Positions 51,836 to 62,039 of a stretch of DNA of 64,000 bases are shown here, piece by piece. The notes under the pieces were generated by a model. The model searched no databases. It saw nothing but the letters and a program-made list of their open reading frames with translations, and was not told the DNA's origin. The DNA comes from Candidatus Desulfofervidus auxilii (GTDB lineage Bacteria; Desulfobacterota; Desulfofervidia; Desulfofervidales; Desulfofervidaceae), in contig JAJSZS010000010.1 in the NCBI GenBank assembly GCA_030262725.1, forward strand, positions 1 through 64,000. Reading direction: 5' to 3'. Each line of letters opens with the position of its first letter. Position 1 is the first letter of the stretch. A program made the position numbers and the translations under genes.

Positions 51836-52749
51836 AAAGGTAATGGTGATGTATTTAAGATTTCCTTAAGTAAGATCTCTCTTGCTGATAAGTTTGTCTC
51901 TTCCTTTGGTAAAAGGCGATGGAAGGCTATTGGGATAAATACTGTTTTTATATCTTCAGGGGCAACATAATTTCTACCTTCTAAAAATGCATATGCTTTA
52001 GCTGCCTTTATCCAAGCAAGGGCACCTCTAGGAGAAAGACCATAACGGAATGTGTTATCTTTTCTTGTTTTTTCTATTATTTTAAGAACATAATTTAATA
52101 AATCTTCATGAAGATGAATTTTTTGTATCTCTTTTTGCATTTTAATTATTGTTTCTGGTGTAAATACAGAAGGTAAATTCCTTGCCTCTTCTTGAAGTCT
52201 TCCATGCTTTAAGATTAAAGCCTCTTTTTCTGGAGAAGGATAACCTAAGGTCAAACGCATAAAAAATCTATCTAATTGAGATTCTGGTAGAGGGAATGTG
52301 CCATGGAGTTCATAAGGATTTTGAGTAGCAATGACAAAAAAAGGAGAGGGTAAAGGTTTTACAACCCCTTCAATACTTACTTGTCTTTCTTCCATAGCTT
52401 CAAGTAAGGCACTCTGTGCTTTGGGAGTAGCACGATTGATTTCATCAGCAAGGATTACTTGATGAAATATAGGGCCTGGTCTAAAAATAAAATGACCTTC
52501 TTTTGGCTGATAAACCAATCCTCCAATAATATCAGCAGGCAATATATCGCTTGTAAATTGAATCCTAGCAAAAGAACAACCCAATACCCTTGCTAAAGCT
52601 ATAGCCAATGTTGTTTTTCCTGTCCCTGGCACATCTTCTAGAAGGAGATGTCCACCTGCCAAAAGACAACTAAAGGCAAGTTTTACCTCTTTTTCTTTTC
52701 CTATAATTACCTGATTAATGAGCTTAAGAGCATTTTTATAAAGATTCAT
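51832..52749 (-). CDS. MoxR-family AAA+ ATPase
   Basis: A MoxR ATPase of 305 residues from the chosen ATG at 52749, which overlaps the mltA stop by four bases (ATGA). A longer in-frame start at 52797 would lie deep inside mltA. Walker A is EDVPGTGKTTLAIALA, and Walker B is VILADEINRATPKAQSALLE, with sensor region ATQNPYELHGTFPLPESQLD. These ATPases act as chaperones for DUF58/vWA proteins. Confidence 0.9.
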   Translation of the reverse strand: MNLYKNALKLINQVIIGKEKEVKLAFSCLLAGGHLLLEDVPGTGKTTLAIALARVLGCSFARIQFTSDILPADIIGGLVYQPKEGHFIFRPGPIFHQVILADEINRATPKAQSALLEAMEERQVSIEGVVKPLPSPFFVIATQNPYELHGTFPLPESQLDRFFMRLTLGYPSPEKEALILKHGRLQEEARNLPSVFTPETIIKMQKEIQKIHLHEDLLNYVLKIIEKTRKDNTFRYGLSPRGALAWIKAAKAYAFLEGRNYVAPEDIKTVFIPIAFHRLLPKEETNLSAREILLKEILNTSPLPL

Positions 52750-53900
52750 TTCTTCTTTATCAGTAAATAAAGTTTTCCTCTGCGTGCCATATAACATGCC
52801 TTTGCTTCTGCTTTATTACCTGTGCCAAAAAAAATATCAGCTCTTCCTGGCCCTTTAATAGCACTGCCAGTATCTTGAGATAAAGCAAAGGAATGAAATG
52901 TTTGCCATCCTTTTAAATTCTGTTTATCATCCACAATAGGTATCTCTGTCTGTAAAAAAAGCATACTGCCTTTTGGAAAAATGTTTGGATCTGTGGCTAA
53001 AGAATAATAAGGGGTTAAAATTTCATCTAAAGCACCTAGTGGGCCTTTTTCTACAATTTGAAAGAATATATAGCTTTCATTTACAGAAAATATCTTTTTC
53101 ATCATCTCAGGATGCTTCTTAAAATATTTTTTTATTTTTATACCATTTGGTTTTTCCAAAAGACCTAATGTTTTCATTGCTTGTCCAATGCTTTTATAAG
53201 GGCGACCATTTGAAATGGCATAATGTAAATAAATCTTTTTGCCATCAGGCAAAATAACAATACCAGAACCTTGAATATGAAGGAAAAAGAGTTCTATAGG
53301 ATCATCTACCCAAATTATTTCATATCCCTTTCCAGCAAGTTTTAAAGAATAATCTATTTCTGCTCGACTATAAAAAGGAATAACTTCATTTCCTCGTACC
53401 ATGCCAATAAGTATACGAGGTGGTAATGTCTTATCAAAGCGTTTTAAGTCTATTTTTAATAGTTCATCTGGCACTCGATAAATAGGATATTTAAATCTTT
53501 CATTTGGAGAAAAACTGCCATAAAGTATTGGTTGATAATAACCAGTAAAAAGCACTTCTCTTTTTTGATTTAGACCAGCGGCTTGATAAAGGTCAAAGTA
53601 ATTTCTAATGCAACTTTGCCAATTAGATTTATTTAAACAATATTTAAAAATTTTAAGACTCTCTTCCATTTCTAAAGCAGTATAAGGAGTTCCTGCTACC
53701 AAAAAAGTATAATCAGGAGGAAGTTTTTGGTAATAATTGAGACTTTTTTCTAAGGCAACAAAAAATGTATCTAAATCCTGTGGTTTTTTTAAAACTGGCC
53801 ATTTTTTAAAAGGCAATTTAATAAGATTAGGCGGTGGTTTTGGTGGTGGCAAACAGCCTACAAAAATGCAAAGAATAAGAAAAATAATAACTATCCCCAC
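52746..53900 (-). CDS. mltA: membrane-bound lytic transglycosylase A
   Basis: A 384-residue lipoprotein. The signal ends in a lipobox-like FVGC (Cys16), so it is probably anchored in the outer membrane. The catalytic region ALSQDTGSAIKGPGRADIFF with the active Asp, and FTGYYQPILYGS and FLHIQGSG, mark MltA. It cuts murein to 1,6-anhydro products. It overlaps glgP by 10 bases. Confidence 0.92.
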   Translation of the reverse strand: MGIVIIFLILCIFVGCLPPPKPPPNLIKLPFKKWPVLKKPQDLDTFFVALEKSLNYYQKLPPDYTFLVAGTPYTALEMEESLKIFKYCLNKSNWQSCIRNYFDLYQAAGLNQKREVLFTGYYQPILYGSFSPNERFKYPIYRVPDELLKIDLKRFDKTLPPRILIGMVRGNEVIPFYSRAEIDYSLKLAGKGYEIIWVDDPIELFFLHIQGSGIVILPDGKKIYLHYAISNGRPYKSIGQAMKTLGLLEKPNGIKIKKYFKKHPEMMKKIFSVNESYIFFQIVEKGPLGALDEILTPYYSLATDPNIFPKGSMLFLQTEIPIVDDKQNLKGWQTFHSFALSQDTGSAIKGPGRADIFFGTGNKAEAKACYMARRGKLYLLIKKK

Positions 53901-56449
53901 ACCACCAATACCCCAAGTAGATAATAAGAAGGGACAAGATAAGGATGATAAGGAGTAATCTTTATACGATAGCCATATTTGCCTGTTTCATCACAATAAA
54001 AACGAGCTTCAAATCGATAAATTCCCTTTTCTTCTGAACCAACTGCCTGCATAGGTATAGTTTCTCTTTCTACTAAATTGCCTGCTGGGGTGAGTCGACC
54101 ATAATAAACTTCTACTTTTACTTCATCTGGTTTGAGATCTCCTAAACGCACTAGAGCATTAATTTTAAATTCTTCACCAACAGGTATTTCCAATTCATTA
54201 GCTGGTTCAATTTTTAATACTGCTACCTTATTCCAGTTAGTCATAATCCTTGTTTTCCATGCTGAAAGTGCTTCTGCCCCTTTCATGCCATCCTTTGCTA
54301 AATTTTGCCAATAATCAAGAGCAGGGAAGTAAAGTTGATCAACATATTCTTGAAGCATACGGTGAGTGTTAAAACGGGGGCAAAGATAACGCATAGACAT
54401 CTTCATTTTACGTATCCAGCCATGAGGTAAACCGTCTGGTCCTCTATTATAAAATAATGGAGCAATTTCATGTTCAAGGAGATTGTAAAAAGAATTGCTT
54501 TCTACTTCTGCTTGATATTCAGGATTTGTATATTCTTCATGAGAACCAATAAGCCAACCAAGTTCTGGACGATATGCTTCTGCCCACCAACCATCACTAG
54601 TACTAAAATGTATAGCTCCATTAGCTACTGCTTTCATCCCACTTGTACCACATGCTTCATTTGGTCTTAAAGGGGTATTTAACCATACATCAGCCCCTTC
54701 AACTAGATATCTAGCTACTTCCATATCATAATCTTCAATAAAGACTAAGCGTTGTCTAAAACATTCATCATTAGTCAGAGCAATAATTTCTTTAAGTATT
54801 GCCTTTGCTGGTTCATCTGCTGGATGTGCCTTTCCAGCCATGATAATTTGAACTGGGCGCGTAGGATTATTTAAAATTTTTGCTAATCTTTCAGGATCAC
54901 GAAAAATAAAATTTGGTCTTTTGTAAGTTGCCATGCGTCTTGCCCAAACTAAAGTTAATGCCTCTGGGCTCAAAATTTGACTTACCTTCATAATTTCACT
55001 TTGAGAAGCGCCCCTTCTCATAAGTTGTTTCCTCAACCGTCTTCTGCAAAAGGCTACTAATCTTTCTCTTCTACGCTCATGAGTACCCCATAGTTCTTCG
55101 TCAGGTATTTCAAGCACTTGCGACCACACTTTTTCATTATCAGGATCTTCAAACCAATGTGGTCCTAAATAGCGGTCAAAAAGCTCAGCCATTTCTTTAG
55201 AAACCCAAGATGGTATATGTATGCCATTTGTAACATATGGTATAGGAACATCTTCTTTAGAAAGATTTGGCCATAATATGTGCCAGAGTTTTTGTGAAAC
55301 AGTTTTATGTAATTTGCTGACAGCATTAATATGTCCAGAAAGTTTCATTGCTAAAATGTTCATACAAAATGGTTCATTATGATCTGCTGGGTTTTTCCGA
55401 CCAAGTCCTAAAAGCACAGGCATAGATATACCTAAGCTTTCTGTATAGTTGGCAAAATATGCCTCAATCAGATGAGGATCAAATACCTCAATACCTGCTG
55501 GTACTGGAGTATGAGTAGTAAAGACATTACTTGCCATGACTGCTAGATGGGCAGCATCGAAAGAAATACCTGTTTTTTCACGCAAAATACGAATTCTTTC
55601 AAGTCCGGCAAAGGCTGAATGCCCTTCATTCATATGGTAAATAGTTGGCGAAATACCTAAGGCATTCAATGCCCTTACGCCACCAATTCCTAATAAAATT
55701 TCTTGCCTTAAACGAATCTCTCTATTGGCATCATATAAATAAGAAGTAGTGTGGCGAATATGAGGAGGATTTTGTGGTATATTTGTATCTAAAAGATAAA
55801 GTTTTATCCGACCTACATCTACACGCCAAATTTGAGCATATGCTTTTTCATGCTTAAAATCTACAGAAATCAGTATAGGGTTGCCATTTTCATCTTTTTC
55901 TAAATGTAATGGCATATGATAGAAATCATTTGGTGGATATGTTTCTTTTTGTATGCCTTCTCTAGTAAGTGTTTGGCGAAAATAACCATATTGATAAAGC
56001 AAGCCTACGCCAATTATGGGCAAATTCAAATCACTAGCAGATTTAAGATAATCTCCTGCAAGGATGCCAAGTCCTCCAGAGTACATAGGAAGGCAATCTG
56101 TTAAACCAAATTCTGCAGAAAAATAAGCAACTAAAAAATCTTTCTTTGTTTCAAAAAAAGGAGTAAAATAGGGATTTTCAAGATAAGATTTAAACTCATT
56201 ATAAACACGATGCATATAGGCTAAAAATGCTTCATCTTGAGAAATTTCTTGAATACGTTTATGACTCAATTGACTGAGCATAAGCACTGGATTATGCCCA
56301 GTTTCTTCCCATAACCATCTGTCAAGCCTTCTAAAAAGGGCAATAACTTGAGGATTCCAAGCAAACCAAAGATTATAAGCTAATTCAAGTAAAGGTTTTA
56401 AATTATCTGGCAAACGTAATGTAACTGTAAATGTGTGAAATTGTGTCAT
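53891..56449 (-). CDS. glgP: alpha-glucan (glycogen) phosphorylase
   Basis: An 852-residue phosphorylase of the short archaeal/bacterial type with the N-terminal DUF3417 domain. YSGGLGILAGDYLKSASDL binds substrate; the PLP lysine is in ACGTSGMKAVANGAIHF near residue 605. A beta-rich C-terminal domain is appended. It releases glucose 1-phosphate from glycogen. It starts two bases after cysS and, with the debranching enzyme at 29620-31761, would complete glycogen breakdown. Confidence 0.92.
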   Translation of the reverse strand: MTQFHTFTVTLRLPDNLKPLLELAYNLWFAWNPQVIALFRRLDRWLWEETGHNPVLMLSQLSHKRIQEISQDEAFLAYMHRVYNEFKSYLENPYFTPFFETKKDFLVAYFSAEFGLTDCLPMYSGGLGILAGDYLKSASDLNLPIIGVGLLYQYGYFRQTLTREGIQKETYPPNDFYHMPLHLEKDENGNPILISVDFKHEKAYAQIWRVDVGRIKLYLLDTNIPQNPPHIRHTTSYLYDANREIRLRQEILLGIGGVRALNALGISPTIYHMNEGHSAFAGLERIRILREKTGISFDAAHLAVMASNVFTTHTPVPAGIEVFDPHLIEAYFANYTESLGISMPVLLGLGRKNPADHNEPFCMNILAMKLSGHINAVSKLHKTVSQKLWHILWPNLSKEDVPIPYVTNGIHIPSWVSKEMAELFDRYLGPHWFEDPDNEKVWSQVLEIPDEELWGTHERRRERLVAFCRRRLRKQLMRRGASQSEIMKVSQILSPEALTLVWARRMATYKRPNFIFRDPERLAKILNNPTRPVQIIMAGKAHPADEPAKAILKEIIALTNDECFRQRLVFIEDYDMEVARYLVEGADVWLNTPLRPNEACGTSGMKAVANGAIHFSTSDGWWAEAYRPELGWLIGSHEEYTNPEYQAEVESNSFYNLLEHEIAPLFYNRGPDGLPHGWIRKMKMSMRYLCPRFNTHRMLQEYVDQLYFPALDYWQNLAKDGMKGAEALSAWKTRIMTNWNKVAVLKIEPANELEIPVGEEFKINALVRLGDLKPDEVKVEVYYGRLTPAGNLVERETIPMQAVGSEEKGIYRFEARFYCDETGKYGYRIKITPYHPYLVPSYYLLGVLVVWG

Positions 56450-56451
56450 CT

Positions 56452-57888
56452 TTAGCTCCTTTTTACCCGCCAGGTAGTTCCTTGAGGGGTGTCTTCAAGG
56501 ATAATACCTGCTTTTTTCAATTCCTCTCTAATAGCATCTGCTGTTGCCCAATCTTTCTTTTTCCTTGCTTCTGCCCGTTTGGCAATAAGCCTTTCTATCT
56601 CTTCTACACTTAAGCTTACTCCTTGTGTTAAAAAATCTTCTGGCAGGCATTGACAGATACCAAATACTTTTCCCCATTCCTTTATCTTTTTTATAGCCCA
56701 AGCAATTAATTCTTTATTAATTTCTGTTTTTTCTAGATATAAATTAATAGCTTTAATGCTATTAAAAATTTGAGAAAGGGCAAGAGCAGTATTAAAATCA
56801 TCATTCATAGCCTCTTTAAACTTTTCTTCATTTTTCATTAATTCCTGATAAAGTAATTCATTTTTTAAATTTTCAGGGTTAATTTCATTTATTTTACCTA
56901 TCCTTTCCTGAGCACGTTTTAAGCTTAAATAAATTCTTTCTAAGGCACTTGTTGCTTCTTTTAAAGCTTGATCAGAAAAATCTATTGGACTGCGATAATG
57001 ATGGCTTAAAAAAAACAATCTTATTGCCTCTGGATGAAATTTTGCAAGTACTTCTCTAATAGTAAAAAAGTTTCCTAAAGATTTAGACATTTTTTCTTTA
57101 TTAACCATAAGAAAGCCATGATGAATCCAGTAACGAACAAATGGTTTTCCAGTGGCAGCCTCAGATTGAGCAATTTCATTTTCATGATGAGGAAAGATTA
57201 AGTCTTGACCACCTCCATGAATATCAAAAGTTTCTCCCAAATATTTCATACTCATTACTGAGCATTCTAAATGCCATCCAGGTCTTCCTTTTCCCCAAGG
57301 ACTATCCCACCATGGTTCACCAGGCTTTGCCTTTTTCCATAAAGCAAAATCTAAAGGATGGCGTTTTTTGGGATTTGGTTCAACTCTTGCACCAGCAAGC
57401 ATTTCATCTAGACTTCGATGAGAGAGGCAACCATAATGTGGAAAACGCTCTATACTAAAATAGACATCACCATCTGCTTCATAGGCATAACCTTTAGCTA
57501 ATAACTTTTCAACCAAAGCAATCATTTCTGGAATATGTTCTGTTGCTCTAGGTTCAATATCCGCCTTATCAACTCCAAGTGCATCCATATCTTCATAAAA
57601 TGCCTTAATATAGTATTCGGCAATTTCATGTGCAAGTTTTCCTTCCTTTTTAGCCCGATTGATAATTTTATCATCTACATCAGTAAAATTGCGAACAAAA
57701 AGCACATCATAATTTAAATAACGTAAATATTTAACAATGACATCAAAAACAATAGCAGAACGGGCATGTCCCATATGACAATAATCATAAGCTGTAATAC
57801 CACATACATAAATGCCTATTTTACCTGGCTGCAAAGGAACAAATTCTTCTTTTTTTCTTGTGAGAGTATTGTATACATATAATGCCAT
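56452..57888 (-). CDS. cysS: cysteinyl-tRNA synthetase
   Basis: A class I synthetase of 478 residues from ATG 57888; the product starts MALYVYNTLTRKKEEF, the family start (a longer in-frame start exists at 57909). HIGH is HMGHARSA, the zinc site is built from VCGITAYD and WHLECSVMS plus HHENEIAQSEA, and KMSKS is EKMSKSLGN. It charges tRNA-Cys. AGGGGTAAAAAG precedes the ATG. Confidence 0.95.
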   Translation of the reverse strand: MALYVYNTLTRKKEEFVPLQPGKIGIYVCGITAYDYCHMGHARSAIVFDVIVKYLRYLNYDVLFVRNFTDVDDKIINRAKKEGKLAHEIAEYYIKAFYEDMDALGVDKADIEPRATEHIPEMIALVEKLLAKGYAYEADGDVYFSIERFPHYGCLSHRSLDEMLAGARVEPNPKKRHPLDFALWKKAKPGEPWWDSPWGKGRPGWHLECSVMSMKYLGETFDIHGGGQDLIFPHHENEIAQSEAATGKPFVRYWIHHGFLMVNKEKMSKSLGNFFTIREVLAKFHPEAIRLFFLSHHYRSPIDFSDQALKEATSALERIYLSLKRAQERIGKINEINPENLKNELLYQELMKNEEKFKEAMNDDFNTALALSQIFNSIKAINLYLEKTEINKELIAWAIKKIKEWGKVFGICQCLPEDFLTQGVSLSVEEIERLIAKRAEARKKKDWATADAIREELKKAGIILEDTPQGTTWRVKRS

Positions 57889-57933
57889 CTTTTTACCCCT
57901 AAAAAGCAATTGTTAGCAGTAAAAATATGTTTG

Positions 57934-58764
57934 TCAAGAAATCTCTTTAAGCCATTCTTTAACTGCTTCTTCTAATAATTGATAAAAAATATCATTTCCT
58001 CCTAGCCCTTTACGTGCAAAGTAATAATTGATTTCTAAAAAAATTGGTCTTTCTGGGTAAAGTAAATCTATAGCTGCTAAATTTATACCTGTAACTTTGC
58101 GTAATCGATCAATATAAGGAGTAATTTGTTTTTTTATATCATCTGAAACATTTTTATCAATTTCTGCTCCTTGTGCAACATTTATCTTCCAAAGATTATT
58201 TTTTTGTATGCGCCAATAATAAAATTGTTTTTTGCCAATTATAACTACCCTTAAACTTCTTTTTTGATTAGGAACAAATTCTTGTAAAATAAAACCATGC
58301 CAACCTTGATGTTTTTCAAGTCCATAAATTAAGTTTAAAATATCTTTAAGCTGATTTTCATTCTCAATCAAATATACCATTTCACCCTCTCCCCCTTTAT
58401 TTCCTTTTAAAACAAATGGATAAGAGAGAGGGAGTTTTTTTAATTTTTCTCCGTGATTAGCATAAAATGAATGTAAATCTGGATAAATTATTGATTTTGG
58501 ATGTGGGATTTTTAATTGTTGCCAAATTAAAATATCACCAATTTTCCCTTCTCCAGGAAAACGATAATCATAATTGGGAAAAACATAAGGACAATTTGTG
58601 CGGCAAAACCAATAAACATCTGCTTTACATGCTTGGTGTAAAATTATTGCTTTTGCTTGTTTAATTAATCTTTTCTGTTGAAAAGAAAGAGGTTTATTGG
58701 CAATAAGTAAATTAATATCTGCTTCAATCATTGGATGTAAAGAAATGATGGGTCTTTTTAACAC
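57934..58764 (-). CDS. RimK-like ATP-grasp ligase
   Basis: A 276-residue ATP-grasp protein. [20 protein letters not shown] gives the ATP Lys-Gly loop, FILQEFVPN the second, and [19 protein letters not shown] the metal-binding Glu-x-Asn. It is close to RimK/glutathione-synthase enzymes, which join amino acids to a peptide or protein. It overlaps cimA by seven bases and precedes cysS by 45 bases. The substrate is unknown. Confidence 0.8.
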   Translation of the reverse strand: MLKRPIISLHPMIEADINLLIANKPLSFQQKRLIKQAKAIILHQACKADVYWFCRTNCPYVFPNYDYRFPGEGKIGDILIWQQLKIPHPKSIIYPDLHSFYANHGEKLKKLPLSYPFVLKGNKGGEGEMVYLIENENQLKDILNLIYGLEKHQGWHGFILQEFVPNQKRSLRVVIIGKKQFYYWRIQKNNLWKINVAQGAEIDKNVSDDIKKQITPYIDRLRKVTGINLAAIDLLYPERPIFLEINYYFARKGLGGNDIFYQLLEEAVKEWLKEIS

Positions 58765-60344
58765 TCGCCTTTTGCCTGCTCTTCACGAAAAAGTTTATAG
58801 ATAATGCTATCAATTAGAGCTTGTAAGCTTGCTTCAAGAATATCATAAGAAACACCTACTGTACGCCAAACGCACTCTTTGTCTTTAGATTCAATAAGTA
58901 CTCTTACCCTTGCTTCAGTACCTGTAATTCCAGGTAAAACCCTTACTCGATAATCAACAAGGCTCATCTCTTTTAAAGAAGGGTAAAAATCTTCAAGTGC
59001 CTTTCTTAAAGCTTTATCAAGTGCATTTACTGGTCCTTGCCCTAATGCCATTGCATGTTTTTCTTTTCCATCTACAACTACCCATACTTCAGCTTCAGCG
59101 ATAGGATAACCATCAAGAGTCTTATAATCCTGAACCCGATATGTAAACAATTTAAAATATTCTTTCTTTAATTCTCCTCTAGCTCTATACATTCTTAATT
59201 TAAAAGATTCTTCAGCTACATCAAATTGGAAACCTTGATTTTCTAAATCTTTTAATTCCTTTAATATCTTTTGTACTTGAGGGTCTTTACTATCAAGATC
59301 AATACCCCATTCTTTTGCTTTGCTTAAAATAGTACTTCTGCCAGAAAGGTCAGAAATAAGAATTCTTCTTACATTTCCTACTTTTTCTGGAGGAATATGT
59401 TCATAGGTATGAGGATTTCTTTTAACAGCACTTACATGTACTCCTCCTTTATGGGCAAAGGCACTTCTACCAACATAAGGAAGATATGGTGGATGAGCGA
59501 TATTTATTAATTCTGTTACAAATCTAGAAATAGCTGTAAGTTTTGCAAGCTGTTTATCACTAATGCAGTCTATTCCCATCTTTAACTTTAAAGCTGGGAT
59601 AATTGAACAAAGATTAGCATTTCCACAGCGTTCTCCTACACCATTTAAAGTGCCCTGAACTTGCACTGCTCCTAAACGCACTGCCATAAGGCTATTAGCA
59701 ACAGCCATTTCTGCATCATTATGTGCATGGATACCAAATACAATATTTGGACATTTTCTTTTTACATACTCAATGATTTCTACTAATTCAAAAGGTAATG
59801 TTCCACCATTTGTATCACAAAAAATAATACAATCAGCTCCTGCTTCTATAGCCTTTTTAATTGTAGCTATGGCATATTCAGGGTTATTTTTAAATCCATC
59901 AAAGAAATGTTCAGCATCATAAAAAAGTTTTTTTACATAAGGACGCAAATAAGCAAGGGAATTATAAATAATTTCTAAATTTCTTTCTAAAGAAATCTGA
60001 AGTGCATCTTTTACATGTAAATCCCAGCTCTTTCCAAAAATAGTAATAACCTCAGTTTTTGCATTTAATAATGCCTTTAAATTTGGGTCATTTTCTGGTG
60101 TCCGTTGAGGATGGTGAGTGCTACCAAAGGCAGCTATTTTTGCATTTTTAAAAGAAAAATGCTTAATCCTTTCAAAAAATTGCTCATCTTTTGGATTGGA
60201 ACCAGGCCATCCACCTTCAATATAATGAACACCTAATTCATCTAATTTCTCTGCGACCTTTAATTTATCTTCTAATTGTAAATTGAAATCTTCTGCTTGA
60301 GTACCATCTCTTAAAGTAGTATCATAAATTTCTACTTTAAACAC
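58758..60344 (-). CDS. cimA: citramalate synthase
   Basis: A 528-residue enzyme. [18 protein letters not shown] at the start and [32 protein letters not shown] mark the 2-isopropylmalate-synthase family, and the long insertion with [18 protein letters not shown] is the CimA type. It condenses pyruvate and acetyl-CoA to citramalate, a threonine-independent route to isoleucine. It overlaps lysC by eight bases. Confidence 0.92.
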   Translation of the reverse strand: MFKVEIYDTTLRDGTQAEDFNLQLEDKLKVAEKLDELGVHYIEGGWPGSNPKDEQFFERIKHFSFKNAKIAAFGSTHHPQRTPENDPNLKALLNAKTEVITIFGKSWDLHVKDALQISLERNLEIIYNSLAYLRPYVKKLFYDAEHFFDGFKNNPEYAIATIKKAIEAGADCIIFCDTNGGTLPFELVEIIEYVKRKCPNIVFGIHAHNDAEMAVANSLMAVRLGAVQVQGTLNGVGERCGNANLCSIIPALKLKMGIDCISDKQLAKLTAISRFVTELINIAHPPYLPYVGRSAFAHKGGVHVSAVKRNPHTYEHIPPEKVGNVRRILISDLSGRSTILSKAKEWGIDLDSKDPQVQKILKELKDLENQGFQFDVAEESFKLRMYRARGELKKEYFKLFTYRVQDYKTLDGYPIAEAEVWVVVDGKEKHAMALGQGPVNALDKALRKALEDFYPSLKEMSLVDYRVRVLPGITGTEARVRVLIESKDKECVWRTVGVSYDILEASLQALIDSIIYKLFREEQAKGEC

Positions 60345-61557
60345 GCCCTTCTCCTAAATTAAATGCTTTATGTAATGCTTGAACAGCTTTTTTAACTTCC
60401 TTTTCATCTATTACACAAGAGATTTTAATTTCAGAAGTGCTGATCATAAGAATATTGATACCTGCATCTGCTAAAGCTCGAAACATCCTAGCTGCTACTC
60501 CAGGATGGTGTCTCATCCCTACCCCTACAACTGATACTTTTGCAATATGTTCATCACCCATAACCTTTTCTGCCTCAATTTTATTAGCAGCCTCTTTAGC
60601 AATCTCTAAAGCACGCTGAAAATCTCCCTTTGGTACAGTAAAAGTCATATCTGTAATCCCTTCTTCACTAGTATTTTGAATAATCATATCCACAACTATA
60701 CCTGCATCTCCAATAGCTTCAAATAATTTAGCAGCAATACCAGGTCTATCTGGAACTCCTTTTACTGTAATCCTTGCTTCATTTTTATCATGAACAACTG
60801 CTGTTACTACTACTTTTTCCATTTCAGCATCTGTATCTATTACCATTGTTCCCTCCTTTTCATTAAAAGATGAACGCACATGTATAGGTACATTATATTT
60901 TTTAGCAAATTCAACAGAACGAATTTGTAAAACCTTTGCTCCAAGACCTGCTAATTCCATCATTTCTTCATAAGAAATGCGATCAATCTTTCTAGCCTCA
61001 GGGCATACCCTAGGATCAGCAGTAAAAACACCCTCTACATCAGTATAAATTTCACATACATCTGCCTTTAATGCTGCAGCAATAGCTACAGCAGTAGTAT
61101 CAGAGCCACCTCTGCCAAGGGTAGTAATATTGCCTTGACGGTCTATACCTTGAAATCCAGCAATAACTAAAATATTTCCCTTTTCCAATTGTTCTTTTAA
61201 TTTAGTTGCATCAATCTGGTCTATTCTTGCCCTACCAAAAGCATTATCAGTAAATATCCTAGCTTGAAAAGCAATAAAAGAAGTTGCTGGGTAGCCCATG
61301 TTTTTTAAAGCCATTGCCAAAAGGGCTGCTGAAGCTTGTTCTCCTGTAGCAAGCAAGGCATCTAATTCTCTAGGATCAGGAGGATTAGCTATTTGTTTAG
61401 CCAAATCAATTAATCTATCAGTTTCTCCAGCCATAGCTGAAACAACAACTACTACTTTATGACCTGCATCTACAGTAGCAGCTATTTTTTTTGCCACATT
61501 CTTTATTCTTTCAATACTTCCTACTGAAGTACCTCCATATTTTTGAACAATCAGCAT
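60337..61557 (-). CDS. lysC: aspartate kinase
   Basis: A 406-residue aspartokinase. KYGGTSVGS is the substrate motif, [20 protein letters not shown] the second kinase motif. Two C-terminal ACT domains (from about 265) bind lysine or threonine for feedback. It begins the aspartate family. It overlaps tsaE by seven bases and cimA by eight. Confidence 0.94.
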   Translation of the reverse strand: MLIVQKYGGTSVGSIERIKNVAKKIAATVDAGHKVVVVVSAMAGETDRLIDLAKQIANPPDPRELDALLATGEQASAALLAMALKNMGYPATSFIAFQARIFTDNAFGRARIDQIDATKLKEQLEKGNILVIAGFQGIDRQGNITTLGRGGSDTTAVAIAAALKADVCEIYTDVEGVFTADPRVCPEARKIDRISYEEMMELAGLGAKVLQIRSVEFAKKYNVPIHVRSSFNEKEGTMVIDTDAEMEKVVVTAVVHDKNEARITVKGVPDRPGIAAKLFEAIGDAGIVVDMIIQNTSEEGITDMTFTVPKGDFQRALEIAKEAANKIEAEKVMGDEHIAKVSVVGVGMRHHPGVAARMFRALADAGINILMISTSEIKISCVIDEKEVKKAVQALHKAFNLGEGRV

Positions 61558-62039
61558 AACTTACTCCTTTTTAAATCATAGCGTATGGTTTTAAAGTGTG
61601 CAATATTAGTTGTAAATTCAAGTCTTCTTCCTGAATTAGCAAAAAATATTTCGATTTTTAAAAATTTTGGAGGCAATAATGACTTTGGCAATTTTTCTGC
61701 CCACTCAACTACTGTTACACCATCTCCAAAAAGATATTCTTCTAATCCTAATAAAGAAAAATCTACCCCTTTTTCTATACGATAAAGGTCTATATGATGA
61801 AGAGGAATACGGCCAGGATAAGTGTGAACAAAAACAAATGTAGGACTTGTAACTGGATAATTTTCTGGTACTTCTAATCCTTTAGCAATCCCTTTAGTTA
61901 ACCAAGTTTTACCTGCCCCCAAATCTCCACTAAGCAAAATTACATCTCCTACTTTGGCATTCTTTCCAATTTTTTCTCCTAATTTAAATGTATCTTTAGA
62001 GGAAGAACTGAAATAAGTAAATTTAATCCATTTTTTCAT
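61551..62039 (-). CDS. tsaE: tRNA threonylcarbamoyladenosine protein TsaE
   Basis: A 162-residue P-loop ATPase. [18 protein letters not shown] is Walker A near residue 40, and the conserved SPTF and HIDLYRIE follow. TsaE regulates TsaB/D in t6A synthesis on tRNA. It overlaps the nnr gene by 17 bases and lysC by seven. Confidence 0.92.
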   Translation of the reverse strand: MKKWIKFTYFSSSSKDTFKLGEKIGKNAKVGDVILLSGDLGAGKTWLTKGIAKGLEVPENYPVTSPTFVFVHTYPGRIPLHHIDLYRIEKGVDFSLLGLEEYLFGDGVTVVEWAEKLPKSLLPPKFLKIEIFFANSGRRLEFTTNIAHFKTIRYDLKRSKLC

